From assembly GCA_020638795.1 (NCBI GenBank), contig JACKHW010000002.1, positions 434,001 to 498,000 on the forward strand: DNA of 64,000 nucleotides. The letters are read 5' to 3'. Numbering within the stretch: the first letter of the stretch is position 1; each line of letters begins with the position of its first letter. Below, one piece after another: positions 18,121-28,431 of the stretch. Origin of the DNA: Planctomycetota bacterium. GTDB taxonomy: Bacteria; Planctomycetota; UBA1135; GCA-002748355. The notes under the pieces are model-generated. The model ran no database searches, was not told the origin of the DNA, and saw only the letters and a program-made list of their open reading frames with translations. The position numbers were made by a program, and so were the translations under genes.

Positions 18121-19828
18121 CCGTCGGCATCATCCTCGCGTACGTCGCGCTGCTGCTGGGCATCACGCTGTACAGCACGCGTCGGTCCAAGAAGGACTCG
18201 GGCGACTACTTCCTCGCGAATCGTGGTATCGGTTCGTTCATGCTGCTCATGTCGATCTTCGGCACGACGATGACCGCGTTCGCGCTCGTCGGCAGCACGG
18301 GACGCGCGTTCGAGAAAGGAATCGGCGTCTACGGATTGATGGCCTCGTGGTCCGGCATCATCCATTCGCTGTGCTTCTTCCTGATCGGGGCGAAGGTCTG
18401 GCGACTCGGCAAAGAGCACGGCTACGTGACGCAACTCGCGTTCTTCCGTGACCGCTACCGGTCCGAAGCGTTCGTGTTGTTGCTGTTTCCGATGATGGTG
18501 GGCTTCGTGCTCATCTACATCCTCGTCGGGGTGGTCGGATCGGGTCGCGTCGTCGAAGCGCTGACTCCCGAGACCTTCGCGCGCAGCGACGTCACGACAT
18601 CCGTCGTCGTGGATGCATCCCTCGAGCCGAAACTCGCCGCCATGCAGGTTCCGGATGACTTGCGCGACAAGCTGTCGTTCGACGCATCGTCGAGGACGCT
18701 CACGTGGACGGGCTCCATGCATCCGAAGCGACGGGGCGCGCTGATGAAGCTCGTGCAGCCGCCGTCGAAGCCGTGGGCGGATGCCGTCGGAGAACTCGTG
18801 AAGAAGGCTCCGCGCGGCTCCATCCCGTACGCGTGGGGGATGGGCTTCGTCAGTCTCGTCGTGCTGATCTACGTGTTCTTCGGCGGGATGCGTGCGACGG
18901 CATGGGCGAACACGATGCAAACGATCGTGTTCATGGTGATGGGTGTCGTTGCGTTCATCGTCATCAAGAACGCGCTCGGTGGCGCCGAGGCGGCGTCGAA
19001 GGCCTTGCTTGCATCCAAGGCTTCCGAGCGCGCGAGTCGAGCCGGTGACCAGATCGGCAAACTGCAGTTCTTGACCTACTGCTTCGTACCGCTGTCGGTC
19101 GGCATGTTCCCACACCTGTTCCAGCACTGGCTCACGGCAAAACGCGCGAGCAACTTCAAGCTCACCGTCGTTGCACATCCGCTCTTCATCGCGATCACGT
19201 GGGTGCCGTGCATCCTGCTCGGGATCTGGGCGGCTGCGGTGCTGCCCGAAACGACCGACCCCAACGCCGTGCTCGGCACGATGGTTTCGCGTTACGCGGG
19301 CGACGTGCTCAGCGGACTGATTGGTGCCGGCATCCTTGCGGCGATCATGTCGAGCATGGACTCGCAGTTCCTCTGCCTCGGAAGCCTCTTCACCAACGAC
19401 ATCGTCGATCGCTACGGTCATCGGATCGGGCTCGGCACCCTCGACGATCGTGCGAAGGTTCGCGTCGGTCGGATCTTCGTCGTCGCGATGGTCTTGATCG
19501 CCTTCGGAATCGGGCTCACGAACCCGGGCGGTGTCTTCCCGATCGGGGTCTGGTGCTTCACCGGGTTCGCCAGCCTGTTCCCGATCGTGTTCGCCGCTCT
19601 CTATTGGAAGCGAAGCAACAAGCACGGTGTCATCGCCGCGGCGCTGACGGTGGCCGTGCTGTGGTTCTGGTTCTTGGGGGATGCGCTCACGGGTGAGTTC
19701 CTCATCGGCGGCATGATGCCGGTGACGATCGTGCTCGCGGCCTCGGCCGTCGTCCTCGTCGTCGTGACGTTGCTCACGCCGCCGCCGCCCCGAGACGTCC
19801 AGGACAAGTTCTTTCCCGAACGGACTGC

Positions 19829-19832
<4 letters not shown>
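18117..19832 (+). CDS. Sodium:solute symporter (SSS family)
   Basis: A 571-residue membrane protein. The N-terminus 'GIILAYVALLLGITLYSTRR' is followed by the SSS hallmark 'DYFLANRGIGSFMLLMSIFG'. Later segments 'SGLIGAGILAAIMSSMDSQF' and 'LCLGSLFTNDIVDRY' are the conserved TM8 region of the LeuT-fold symporters. About twelve hydrophobic segments are seen. An oddity is a hydrophilic insert of about 80 residues (roughly 155-235) between early helices, rich in Lys/Ser/Pro. SSS members bring in sugars, amino acids, carboxylates or vitamins with sodium. Given the carboxylate-processing enzymes downstream, an organic acid or alcohol substrate is plausible (inference). Confidence 0.9.
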
Positions 19833-20917
<1,085 letters not shown>

Positions 20918-20936
20918 CCTTCGTGTTGCCGGCACC

Positions 20937-22391
20937 ATGACCGAACCGATCCACATCCCCGTCCTGCGTGGTGGCGAGACCTATTCGAGCCTCGACCGAG
21001 CAGAGCTCACGAGTCCACGCGATGGTCGCGTGCTCGCGAGCGTGAGCCAGGCCAACGCCGGGTTGATCCGGCGCGACTTGCGCAAGATCCACGAGCGTAC
21101 GGCCGTCCTTCGATCGATCCCGACGCGCGATCTTCTGGAGATCTGCAAGCGAGCGGGTGAGCTGTTCATGACCGCTTCGCTACCGATCGACGACGATGGC
21201 CCTGCACAGGGGCCCGACGATTACGTGGCGTTGCTCTCCGAGACGAGCGGACTGCCGCACACGCTCTGTCGTCGCAACATGAACAAGGTCCGCACGGTCT
21301 TCGACGAGATGGAGGGCATCCTCGGCGGACTCATGCGGGGCATGGACCTCTCGGTCGTCGACACGGGCTTCGGCGAGCACTGCGGTGTGCGCGTCTGTTA
21401 CTACGAGACGACCGATGCTCTCGGCGTCGTCCTGCCGAGCAACTCGCCGGGGGTCAACTCGATCTGGATGCCCGCGCTCGCGCTGCGCACGCCGGTCGTA
21501 CTCAAGCCGGGTCGCGAAGAACCGTGGACGCCGCTCCGCATCATCCGCGCGTTGATGGCCGCGGGGTGTCCGAAGGAAGCGTTCCACTTCTATCCGACCG
21601 ATCACGAAGGGTCGGCGACGATCCTGCAGGGTTGTGGGCGCGCGCTGCTCTTCGGCGACGAGAAGACGACTGCGGCGTACGCCGGCGATCCGAGGATCAA
21701 CCTGCACGGTCCCGGTCGCAGCAAGATCGTCGTCGGTGAGGACATGATCGACGATTGGCGCGAGTGGTTCGACGTGCTCGTCGCTTCCGTCGTCGACAAC
21801 GGCGGACGTAGTTGCATCAACGCCTCGTCGATCTACGTGCCACGACACGCGGACGAGATCGCCGCTGCACTCGCCGAAGCCGTCGTCTCGATCGAACCCA
21901 AAGAAGCGTCCGATCCGGACGCGCGGTTGTCGGCGTTCGCCAATCCGAAGTTTGCCGAGTGGATCGACGCGACGATCGATGCTGGGATCGATGCCGGTGG
22001 CGCGGTGGACCTGACGCTCGAAAAGCGCGGTACACCACGCAGGATCGAGGTCGGTGGCTCGCAATTCCTGCGTCCGACGATCGTGCGTTGTCAGCGCATC
22101 GATCATCCGCTCGCGCGGACGGAGTTCTTGTTTCCGTTCACGAGCGTGCTCGAAGTGCCTCAGTCCTCGATGCTCGACGCGCTGGGCCCGACCCTCGTCC
22201 TGACGGCGATCACGCGCGATCGCGACTGGATCCGTGAACTCGTGCGCAGTCACAGTGTCGACCGACTCAATCTCGGTCCGTATCCGACGTCACGCGCCGA
22301 GTGGGACCAGCCACACGAGGGCAACTTGTTCGAGTTCTTGTACGCGCGGCGTGCGATCCAAGGTGCGATCCCTGGCGGGGCCGAGTGCTGA
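20937..22391 (+). CDS. Aldehyde dehydrogenase-family reductase, acylating type
   Basis: A 484-residue ALDH-superfamily protein. The catalytic Cys293 is in 'DNGGRSCINASS', and 'LPSNSPGVNSIWMPALALRT' plus 'VVLKPGREEPWTP' (Lys190) form the NAD(P) site. In place of the E-L-G-G-K segment that carries the general-base Glu of hydrolytic ALDHs it has 'LHGPGRSKIVVG' (256-267). This looks like the G-P-G segment of CoA-acylating or acyl-reductase members, so the enzyme should favour acyl transfer or reduction of an activated acid over hydrolysis (inference). It lies 19 bases after the carboxylate-activating enzyme and overlaps the alcohol dehydrogenase by seven bases. LuxC-type reductase is another possible label. 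Confidence 0.78.
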   Translation: MTEPIHIPVLRGGETYSSLDRAELTSPRDGRVLASVSQANAGLIRRDLRKIHERTAVLRSIPTRDLLEICKRAGELFMTASLPIDDDGPAQGPDDYVALLSETSGLPHTLCRRNMNKVRTVFDEMEGILGGLMRGMDLSVVDTGFGEHCGVRVCYYETTDALGVVLPSNSPGVNSIWMPALALRTPVVLKPGREEPWTPLRIIRALMAAGCPKEAFHFYPTDHEGSATILQGCGRALLFGDEKTTAAYAGDPRINLHGPGRSKIVVGEDMIDDWREWFDVLVASVVDNGGRSCINASSIYVPRHADEIAAALAEAVVSIEPKEASDPDARLSAFANPKFAEWIDATIDAGIDAGGAVDLTLEKRGTPRRIEVGGSQFLRPTIVRCQRIDHPLARTEFLFPFTSVLEVPQSSMLDALGPTLVLTAITRDRDWIRELVRSHSVDRLNLGPYPTSRAEWDQPHEGNLFEFLYARRAIQGAIPGGAEC

Positions 22392-23581
22392 TCGAGCTCT
22401 TTCGGGACGTGCCGCCCGGCCGAACGCGCGTCCTGAGCGGTTCGATCGATCGTATCGGTGACGTCCTGCGGCCACTCGGGATCGGTTCGGTCTTCGTCGT
22501 GACCGACCCCGGCATCGTTCGCTGCGGCCACGCGGGTCGCATGCTCTCGCTACTGATCGACTGTCGCGCGTCGGTCAGCGGCTTCGATGCGGTGCGTGAG
22601 AACCCGTCCAAGATCGACGTCGATCGATGCAGCGCGGCACTCGATGCGGCCGTCGTGGATCGATTCGGCGGTAAGGAGCCGGAGTGTGTTCTCGCGATCG
22701 GCGGCGGAAGCGCGATCGACGTTGCCAAGGCCGCGATCCTCGTCCGGGCAGGCGGCGGATCGATCGAGGACTACCGCGGCGTCGGGAGTTTGGGTGCGCG
22801 AGTTCCGCCGCTGATCGCCGTCCCGACGACCGCGGGCACGGGGAGCGAAGTCCAGTCGTTCGCGCTGATCTCGGACGAGTCGACGCACGAGAAGTTCGCG
22901 TGTGGCGACGCCGCGATCGCTCCACGCGTGGCATTGTTGGATGCCGAACTCACACGGACGATGCCTCGCCACGTGACCGCGAGCACGGGGTTGGACACGA
23001 TCGGCCATGCGCTCGAAGCGCTCGTCACGACCAAGGGCTCGGACGTCAGTCGGCGAGCCGCGCGCGACGCGTTCGTGCTTGCTGCCAGTGCGTTCGATCG
23101 AGTCCTGACACGCGCCGATGATCTCGAAGCGCGCGAAGCGATGCTGCAGTCCTCGTCACTCGCCGGATTGGCGATCGAGAACTCGATGCTCGGCGCCGCG
23201 CATTCGATCGCGAACGCGTTGACGGCGAAGTTCGAGATGGCGCACGGCGAGGCCGTGGCCTTGGCGTTGCCGGAAGTCGTGCGCTTCAACAGCGTCGAGC
23301 CAGCCGCGCGTGCGCTGTACCGCGAAGCCGCGTTCCACGCGGGTGCCGCCCAATCCTCCGATTCGGACGACATTGCGATCGATCGTCTGATCGAACAGAT
23401 GTACGCGTGGATCGGCCATGCAGGCATCGATTTGCTCGCGTCACGACTCCGTCGCGACGTGCACCTCCGTGACCTCGCCGAAGTCGCGAGTCGTCAGTGG
23501 ACCGCGCGCTTCAATCCGCGTGCCGTGGACAGAAGCGCCTTCGAGACGATCCTCGAGGCGATGATCCGCGCGCGGACGTGA
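22385..23581 (+). CDS. Iron-containing alcohol dehydrogenase
   Basis: A 398-residue group III dehydrogenase. The cofactor motif 'IGGGSAIDVAKAA' is at 105-117, with 'PTTAGTGSEVQSFALI' following. The metal ligands fit the Asp-His-His-His set: 'GLDTIGHALEALV' gives Asp and His, 'LGAAHSIANAL' the second His and 'EMAHGEAVALALP' the third. These enzymes interconvert alcohols and aldehydes or ketones with NAD(P)H in the cytoplasm. The GTG at 22385 is inside the previous gene's end (seven-base overlap), so the enzyme should receive or supply the aldehyde handled by that gene product. It is the last gene of the operon. A direct repeat shared with 38997 begins at its stop codon. Confidence 0.9.
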   Translation: MLIELFRDVPPGRTRVLSGSIDRIGDVLRPLGIGSVFVVTDPGIVRCGHAGRMLSLLIDCRASVSGFDAVRENPSKIDVDRCSAALDAAVVDRFGGKEPECVLAIGGGSAIDVAKAAILVRAGGGSIEDYRGVGSLGARVPPLIAVPTTAGTGSEVQSFALISDESTHEKFACGDAAIAPRVALLDAELTRTMPRHVTASTGLDTIGHALEALVTTKGSDVSRRAARDAFVLAASAFDRVLTRADDLEAREAMLQSSSLAGLAIENSMLGAAHSIANALTAKFEMAHGEAVALALPEVVRFNSVEPAARALYREAAFHAGAAQSSDSDDIAIDRLIEQMYAWIGHAGIDLLASRLRRDVHLRDLAEVASRQWTARFNPRAVDRSAFETILEAMIRART

Positions 23582-23638
23582 TCAAGACGTCGCTTTCGTC
23601 GTCGCAAGTCGATGCGCTTCGGGATCCACCTCGCCGAA
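23578..23638 (+). repeat. 61-bp imperfect direct repeat, left copy (HDOD gene 3'-end remnant)
   Basis: This segment matches 38997-39057 at 53 of 61 positions in the same orientation, including 24 identical bases at its right end. Read on the minus strand, it encodes a C-terminal tail (R-F-G-E-V-D-P-E-A then a stop at 23582) that is 14/20 identical to the end of the response-regulator/HDOD protein. It is therefore a remnant of that gene's 3' end or an attachment-site-like duplication. No complete second HDOD gene is present here. Confidence 0.7.
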
Positions 23639-23792
23639 TCGTCGAAGCCATGAGAAGGACGCGGAAATCCGCAGTTCGCCGGTCACAAGACGCCCGCGAT
23701 CTCGACTGGACACTCGGGGTGACTTCCGCTCCAAGGTCGACCGGTGCGCGCGCCGCGGATGGACCTTGACACAGGCGCGCCAAATCCCAGTC

Positions 23793-25802
23793 ATGATCCA
23801 CCTCGTCACGCAGTCCCGATCTTGGAGCACGATCGCCTTCCTCGCGATCACGACCCTACTCGCATCGTTCCTCCCTGGCCAAGAACGCGCGCTTCGCGTG
23901 ATCGTCGGCTCCGAGGCTGCGCGCCCGCAGCTCCTCGTTGTCGGCGGACGGCTCGGCAATCCCGCGTTCTTGCTGGCTGGCACGACGCTATCGAGACCTG
24001 TCGACGGCACGGAGCAGGTTCGCCCCGACATCGTCGTGCCGCTCGGGCGCTTCGATGCGCGCGGTGTCGCATCACTCCGGGCAGCGACGCTCGCGACGTC
24101 ACCGAAGCGGAGCAAGATCTGGCTTCAAGTCGTGAGCACCCATGGCACGAGCAGCCCGTTTCGCCTGTCGGCCGCACTTCTGGCCATGCAGCCCGCCATC
24201 CAAGCGCCCCACCCTGGGGAGCTGTGCCGGACGCAGCAGCAGTATCGGAAGGGGTTGAAGAAGTCCGAGGCCGAGCCCTTGGCCTGCCCGCTGCAGGGAC
24301 CGTGCGATGACCCCATCATTCGAAACGGTCATCTCGTCAGCCCGATCAAGACCGTTCGACTGAGCATCCACGTGTTCTGCCACAGCAATGGGAGCAACTG
24401 CGCCGCGACGCCAGCCGACATCGACACCGTCGTCGCACGGCTCAATACGCAGTACTCGCCCTCGGGCTTCCAGTTCGTCCACGAAACGAGTTTCCACAAC
24501 AGCAAGAAGTATCGCACGCTCGCGACGGGCGACGTTGGCGCAATGAAGAACAGCTACGCCGATTCGCCGTCCACCAAGCTGAACGTTTACGTCGTGGACA
24601 CGGATGGCTCGGGATCATGGGGTACGTTCCCTTGGACCGCGAACGCGTTGAGCGCGCAGGGCGGCATCGTCATTGACGACGACTGGATGCAAGCGGACAC
24701 GAGTTTGCCGTCGATCTTCCCACACGAAGTCGGTCACTGTCTGGGGCTTTGGCACACGTTCCACGGCGTCGACGAGGTCACGCAATGTGGACCGTGCTAC
24801 GAGCCCGCCGGCCGCGTCGCGAGTGTCGGCGACATCACGGGCGACTTGTGCGCGGACACGGAACCGACACTTCGAAGCCAGACCGACTGCACGACTCCGC
24901 TCGGCTTGGACCCGTGCACCCCCAACAACGCGTGGTCGTTGACCGCATGTGACAACTTCATGGGCTATGCCCATTCCTTCGCGAACAAGTTCACGGCGCA
25001 ACAGGCTGCGCGCATGCATTGCTGGACGAACGACCTACTCAGCGGTTGGCTCGCCGTCTCCGTGCAACCGCCGGCAGCGCCGACGGGACTCGTCGCGAAC
25101 GCGGTCTCGAGCAGCCGCATCGATCTGAGTTGGACCGACAACTCGAACGACGAAGACGGCTTCGCGATCGAACGATCGCCCGGTGGTCTCGCGGCTTGGA
25201 CGCCGATCGCGACGGTCGGCGCCGATGTCACGTCGTACTCGAACCAGGGACTCGCGGCGAGTACGAGCTACGATTACCGCGTTCGCGCGACCAATTCGGG
25301 CGGAAACTCGGGGTTCTCGAATACCGCGAGCGCGACGACGCTACCGCAGCAACCGGGGGACACGACCGCCGACCAGGACATTCCGGTCTCGGGAAGCGTC
25401 GGCGGGAGCCACATCGAGACCCAGGCGAGCGACGGCGGCTACGAAGTCATTACCGAAGTCGAGAGCGGCGGAAGGAAGTCGAGTCGCTATAGCTACCTCG
25501 AACACAAGTGGGCCATCCAAGCACCGGTCGGGGGAAGCACCTTCTCCTTCCACATCGAGGCGTTCCGATCGGCTTCGAGCGACGGGGACAACTTCGTCTT
25601 CGCGTGGTCGAGTGACGACCAGCAGTACCACGACATGCTCACAGTCACGAAAACGGTCGACGACGATCAGGCGCAGACCTTCACGTTCCCGGGAAGTCTG
25701 AGCGGAACCGTCTACATCCGCGTTCGTGACACGAATCGAACGCAGGGAAACCAAGCACTCGACACGATCTCGATCGACCACATGTTCCTTCGCTCGCAGT
25801 GA
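23793..25802 (+). CDS. Secreted M43 (pappalysin-like) metalloprotease with FnIII and shared C-terminal module
   Basis: A 669-residue protein. The signal peptide lies at about residues 10-30 ('IAFLAITTLLASFLPGQ'); a TTG at 23766 is an upstream alternative start. The zinc site H311-E-V-G-H315-C-L-G-L-W-H321 is the extended HExxHxxGxxH motif of metzincins, with a Met-turn segment 'DNFMGYAHSF' about 80 residues later, as in M43 enzymes. Cys-rich surroundings ('QCGPCYEP') suggest disulphides. A fibronectin type III domain (about 420-515) starts 'PPAAPTGLVANAVSSSRIDL'. The last 140 residues form a module also found at the end of the protein at 29357-31972. It should be an exported endopeptidase; substrates are unknown. 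The gene converges with the kinase gene across only seven bases. Confidence 0.86.
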   Translation: MIHLVTQSRSWSTIAFLAITTLLASFLPGQERALRVIVGSEAARPQLLVVGGRLGNPAFLLAGTTLSRPVDGTEQVRPDIVVPLGRFDARGVASLRAATLATSPKRSKIWLQVVSTHGTSSPFRLSAALLAMQPAIQAPHPGELCRTQQQYRKGLKKSEAEPLACPLQGPCDDPIIRNGHLVSPIKTVRLSIHVFCHSNGSNCAATPADIDTVVARLNTQYSPSGFQFVHETSFHNSKKYRTLATGDVGAMKNSYADSPSTKLNVYVVDTDGSGSWGTFPWTANALSAQGGIVIDDDWMQADTSLPSIFPHEVGHCLGLWHTFHGVDEVTQCGPCYEPAGRVASVGDITGDLCADTEPTLRSQTDCTTPLGLDPCTPNNAWSLTACDNFMGYAHSFANKFTAQQAARMHCWTNDLLSGWLAVSVQPPAAPTGLVANAVSSSRIDLSWTDNSNDEDGFAIERSPGGLAAWTPIATVGADVTSYSNQGLAASTSYDYRVRATNSGGNSGFSNTASATTLPQQPGDTTADQDIPVSGSVGGSHIETQASDGGYEVITEVESGGRKSSRYSYLEHKWAIQAPVGGSTFSFHIEAFRSASSDGDNFVFAWSSDDQQYHDMLTVTKTVDDDQAQTFTFPGSLSGTVYIRVRDTNRTQGNQALDTISIDHMFLRSQ

Positions 25803-25809
25803 ACGACGG

Positions 25810-28422
25810 CTACCTCATGATCGCGCGGGAGGGTCGCAATCCGAGTGTGTAGTAGTTGTGATCGAGACGGTTCGACACGCGGGCCGAACACCGCGCCTCA
25901 GTCAGGCCGAAGCGCCAGCTACCGCCACGAATCGAGCGCTGTTCTTCAAATCCATTCTCCCGCAGTCCGTCACCGCGACGTGCGGCGCGCGTGTACGGGC
26001 CATGCTCGTCGCGACACCACTCACTGACGTTGCCGAGCAAGTCATGCAAACCGAATGGATTCGCAGCAAAGCTGCCGACCGGCGCGTGCCTCGAATGTCC
26101 GTCCTCGAAGTCTAGCTCGTACTCCCAACGGTCCGCGCCACCGTTTTCCTTGCTGTACCGGTCGCCGATGTTCGCCACACCGCTCAGCGAGAGGCGCTCT
26201 CGTCCGGTCCACCACGGAGTCGACGTCCCTGCACGTGCCGCATACTCCCATTGCGCTTCGGTCGGCAGTAAGAGTCCCAAGCGGCGCGTCGCTTCCGAAC
26301 ATTGACGCCAGCTCACGGATTCGACGGGATTGCGCATCGTCGCCAGCCGACCGCCGAGCGTCATGGGCGGCGAGAACAAGCTGGGATTCGACTCCATGAC
26401 CGACAACCACTGTCCCTGCGTCATCTCGTATTTGGACAGGAAGAACGCATCCAATTCGATCTCGGTGACGGGCCCCTCCGTCGCGAAGGCACGTCGATCA
26501 TGGTTGGGGCCATTCTCGTCGCGCGCTTGCGCCCCCATGAAGAACGTCCCTGGTGGCAAGAGCACGAGCACGATCGTGCTCGTGTCCGAGATCACGAGGG
26601 ACCCGTCGCCGTCGCGTGTCGGTACGACGCCCGTGTCCAAAACGGCGAATTCCTCGAGCTGGCTAGCAGGATCGACCCCGAGGGGAACGAGACCGAGTTG
26701 CGGCTCGAACACGCGCAAGTCACGGTACTTCGGATTCGCCGTTATCGATGCCAGTGCGCGGTGCCAAGCGGATGCGGGAGCTTCGAGGCTGCGATCGCGG
26801 AGCGTCGCGGCGCGCGCGCGTCGTGCTTCGACCTGGGCGAGCAGACCGTCATCACCCATGAGTCGATGGACGTTCGCCAGTAGATGCGTGAAGACGCCGC
26901 GAAGAAAGCGCCCTTCGTAGTCGTTGACTGCGTGGCCATCGAGAGTCTCGAGATCTTTCAGCTTGGCTTCGAGCGTCGAGGCACGCTGTACGAGTTGTCG
27001 TGCGCGAACGAGCCAGCGATCCATTGCATCGACGTGCTGCGCATTGGCCGGCCACAGATCATGATCCGCTTCCTGAAGGAGATCTTCGGCCAGCGGAACG
27101 GCCTTCATCTGCTGATAGCGATCCAGAGCCGCCACTGCCATGCGCTCCTTCTGGATGGTGACCACGAGTCCGATCACGAGCATGAGGAGGATGATGGCGG
27201 CCGTGGCAATCGATGTACGCCGCTTGCGAAGGAGCTTGCGCAGGCGATACGCCGTGCTCGGCGGGCCAGCCAAGACCGGTTCGTGATCGAGATGACGCTG
27301 TACGTCGCTCGCGAGTTCGGATGCTGACTGATAGCGCCGACTCGGTTCCTTCTCGAGACAGCGCATCGTGATCCAGTCGAGGTCGCCCTTCAAGGAGCGC
27401 ACGAAGTCCGGTGGAACTGGATTTCGTCGACCCGAAAGCGAGGACGCGTGTCGCGGCGCGAGCAAGCGTGTGCTCGGCTTCGGCGGCTCGTCTTCGCGAA
27501 TCCTCCGCTGGATCTCCGTGAGCCCAGACTCTCGAAGCTGGCGTGCGTCGAAGGGCAAGACACCCGTGAGGAGTTCATAGAGCACGACACCGAGCGAGTA
27601 GATGTCGGTCCGCGCGTCGACGTCTCGACCCGTCATCTCCGCCTGCTCTGGCGACATGTAGGCCGGCGTGCCGAGAAGACGCCCGGCTTCGGTGACCAAA
27701 CTGGCTTGGGTCAAGTCTTGATCGGTGGCCTTGGCGATCCCGAAGTCGATGATCATCGGAACGGGACGCCCGTCTTCCTCCTTCACGAGGATGTTGGACG
27801 GCTTCAAGTCGCGATGCAGAACGCACTTCAGATGCGCATGTTGCACCGCGTTGCAGACCTCCTGGAAGAGCCGTAGACGACCTTCGACATCGAGCGCGCG
27901 GGCCGCGCAATAGTCGGTGATGCGCTCGCCGTCGACATGTTCCATCGCGAAGTAGGGTTGCCCGTCGATCGTCGTTCCGACATCGAAGACGTGCGCGATA
28001 CCTCGGTGATCCATGCGTGCGAGCGCTTGACGTTCGGCCTCGAAACGCGCGATGACTTCTTTCGTCGCCATTCCGAGTTTGATCACTTTCAGCGCGACGC
28101 GGCGCTGGATCGGCGCGATCTGCTGGGCGAGGTAGACCGTTCCCATTCCCCCTTCTCCGAGTACGGCGAGAATCTCATAGTTCTCGATACGCTCCGGAGC
28201 GACGTCGTCGCGCACCACAGACGACCGGCCTGGCGTCGGGCGTCCCGCGCAGTCCGGAACGAGCCTCTTCGCGGCTTCCTCGCAGCGAACCAGGAACTCT
28301 CGATGTTCGGGATGCCGGTCACGAAGGCGCCGAAACGCGTCGTCTTGCTGCGAATCCGGGAGCTCGAGAATCGACGCAATCCTGTCCGTCAGCCGATCGA
28401 GCTCGGTCCTGTTGACGCCCAT
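25810..28422 (-). CDS. Membrane Ser/Thr protein kinase fused to a formylglycine-generating-enzyme-like domain
   Basis: An 870-residue protein. The Hanks-type kinase domain spans about residues 82-365: 'LGEGGMGTVYLA' (glycine loop), Lys112, 'HRDLKPSN' with Asp205, and D-F-G at 226-228; all the catalytic residues are intact. A transmembrane helix ('AAIILLMLVIGLVV') follows at about 405-425, then a helical linker. The C-terminal domain (about 625-868) is of the FGE-sulfatase/SUMF1 class: 'GTFFMGAQARDENGP', 'YEMTQGQWLSVME', 'LPTEAQWEYAARAG', 'NVSEWCRD', 'IRGGSWRFG'. Only one Cys is visible near the final motif, so sulfatase-modifying activity is doubtful and a ligand-binding role is more likely. 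It starts nine bases after the sigma-factor gene and is presumably co-transcribed with it. Confidence 0.88.
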   Translation of the reverse strand: MGVNRTELDRLTDRIASILELPDSQQDDAFRRLRDRHPEHREFLVRCEEAAKRLVPDCAGRPTPGRSSVVRDDVAPERIENYEILAVLGEGGMGTVYLAQQIAPIQRRVALKVIKLGMATKEVIARFEAERQALARMDHRGIAHVFDVGTTIDGQPYFAMEHVDGERITDYCAARALDVEGRLRLFQEVCNAVQHAHLKCVLHRDLKPSNILVKEEDGRPVPMIIDFGIAKATDQDLTQASLVTEAGRLLGTPAYMSPEQAEMTGRDVDARTDIYSLGVVLYELLTGVLPFDARQLRESGLTEIQRRIREDEPPKPSTRLLAPRHASSLSGRRNPVPPDFVRSLKGDLDWITMRCLEKEPSRRYQSASELASDVQRHLDHEPVLAGPPSTAYRLRKLLRKRRTSIATAAIILLMLVIGLVVTIQKERMAVAALDRYQQMKAVPLAEDLLQEADHDLWPANAQHVDAMDRWLVRARQLVQRASTLEAKLKDLETLDGHAVNDYEGRFLRGVFTHLLANVHRLMGDDGLLAQVEARRARAATLRDRSLEAPASAWHRALASITANPKYRDLRVFEPQLGLVPLGVDPASQLEEFAVLDTGVVPTRDGDGSLVISDTSTIVLVLLPPGTFFMGAQARDENGPNHDRRAFATEGPVTEIELDAFFLSKYEMTQGQWLSVMESNPSLFSPPMTLGGRLATMRNPVESVSWRQCSEATRRLGLLLPTEAQWEYAARAGTSTPWWTGRERLSLSGVANIGDRYSKENGGADRWEYELDFEDGHSRHAPVGSFAANPFGLHDLLGNVSEWCRDEHGPYTRAARRGDGLRENGFEEQRSIRGGSWRFGLTEARCSARVSNRLDHNYYTLGLRPSRAIMR

Positions 28423-28431
28423 CGTTCGCGC

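Noticed and set aside
23582..24115. A 177-codon minus-strand frame ending with an HDOD-like tail
   Set aside because: Only the last 20 or so codons match. The rest is antisense to the M43 protease gene, so it is listed as a repeat remnant and not a gene.
25810..28422. Sulfatase-maturation function for the kinase's C-terminal domain
   Set aside because: No sulfatase is encoded nearby, and the Cys pattern needed for catalysis is not evident.
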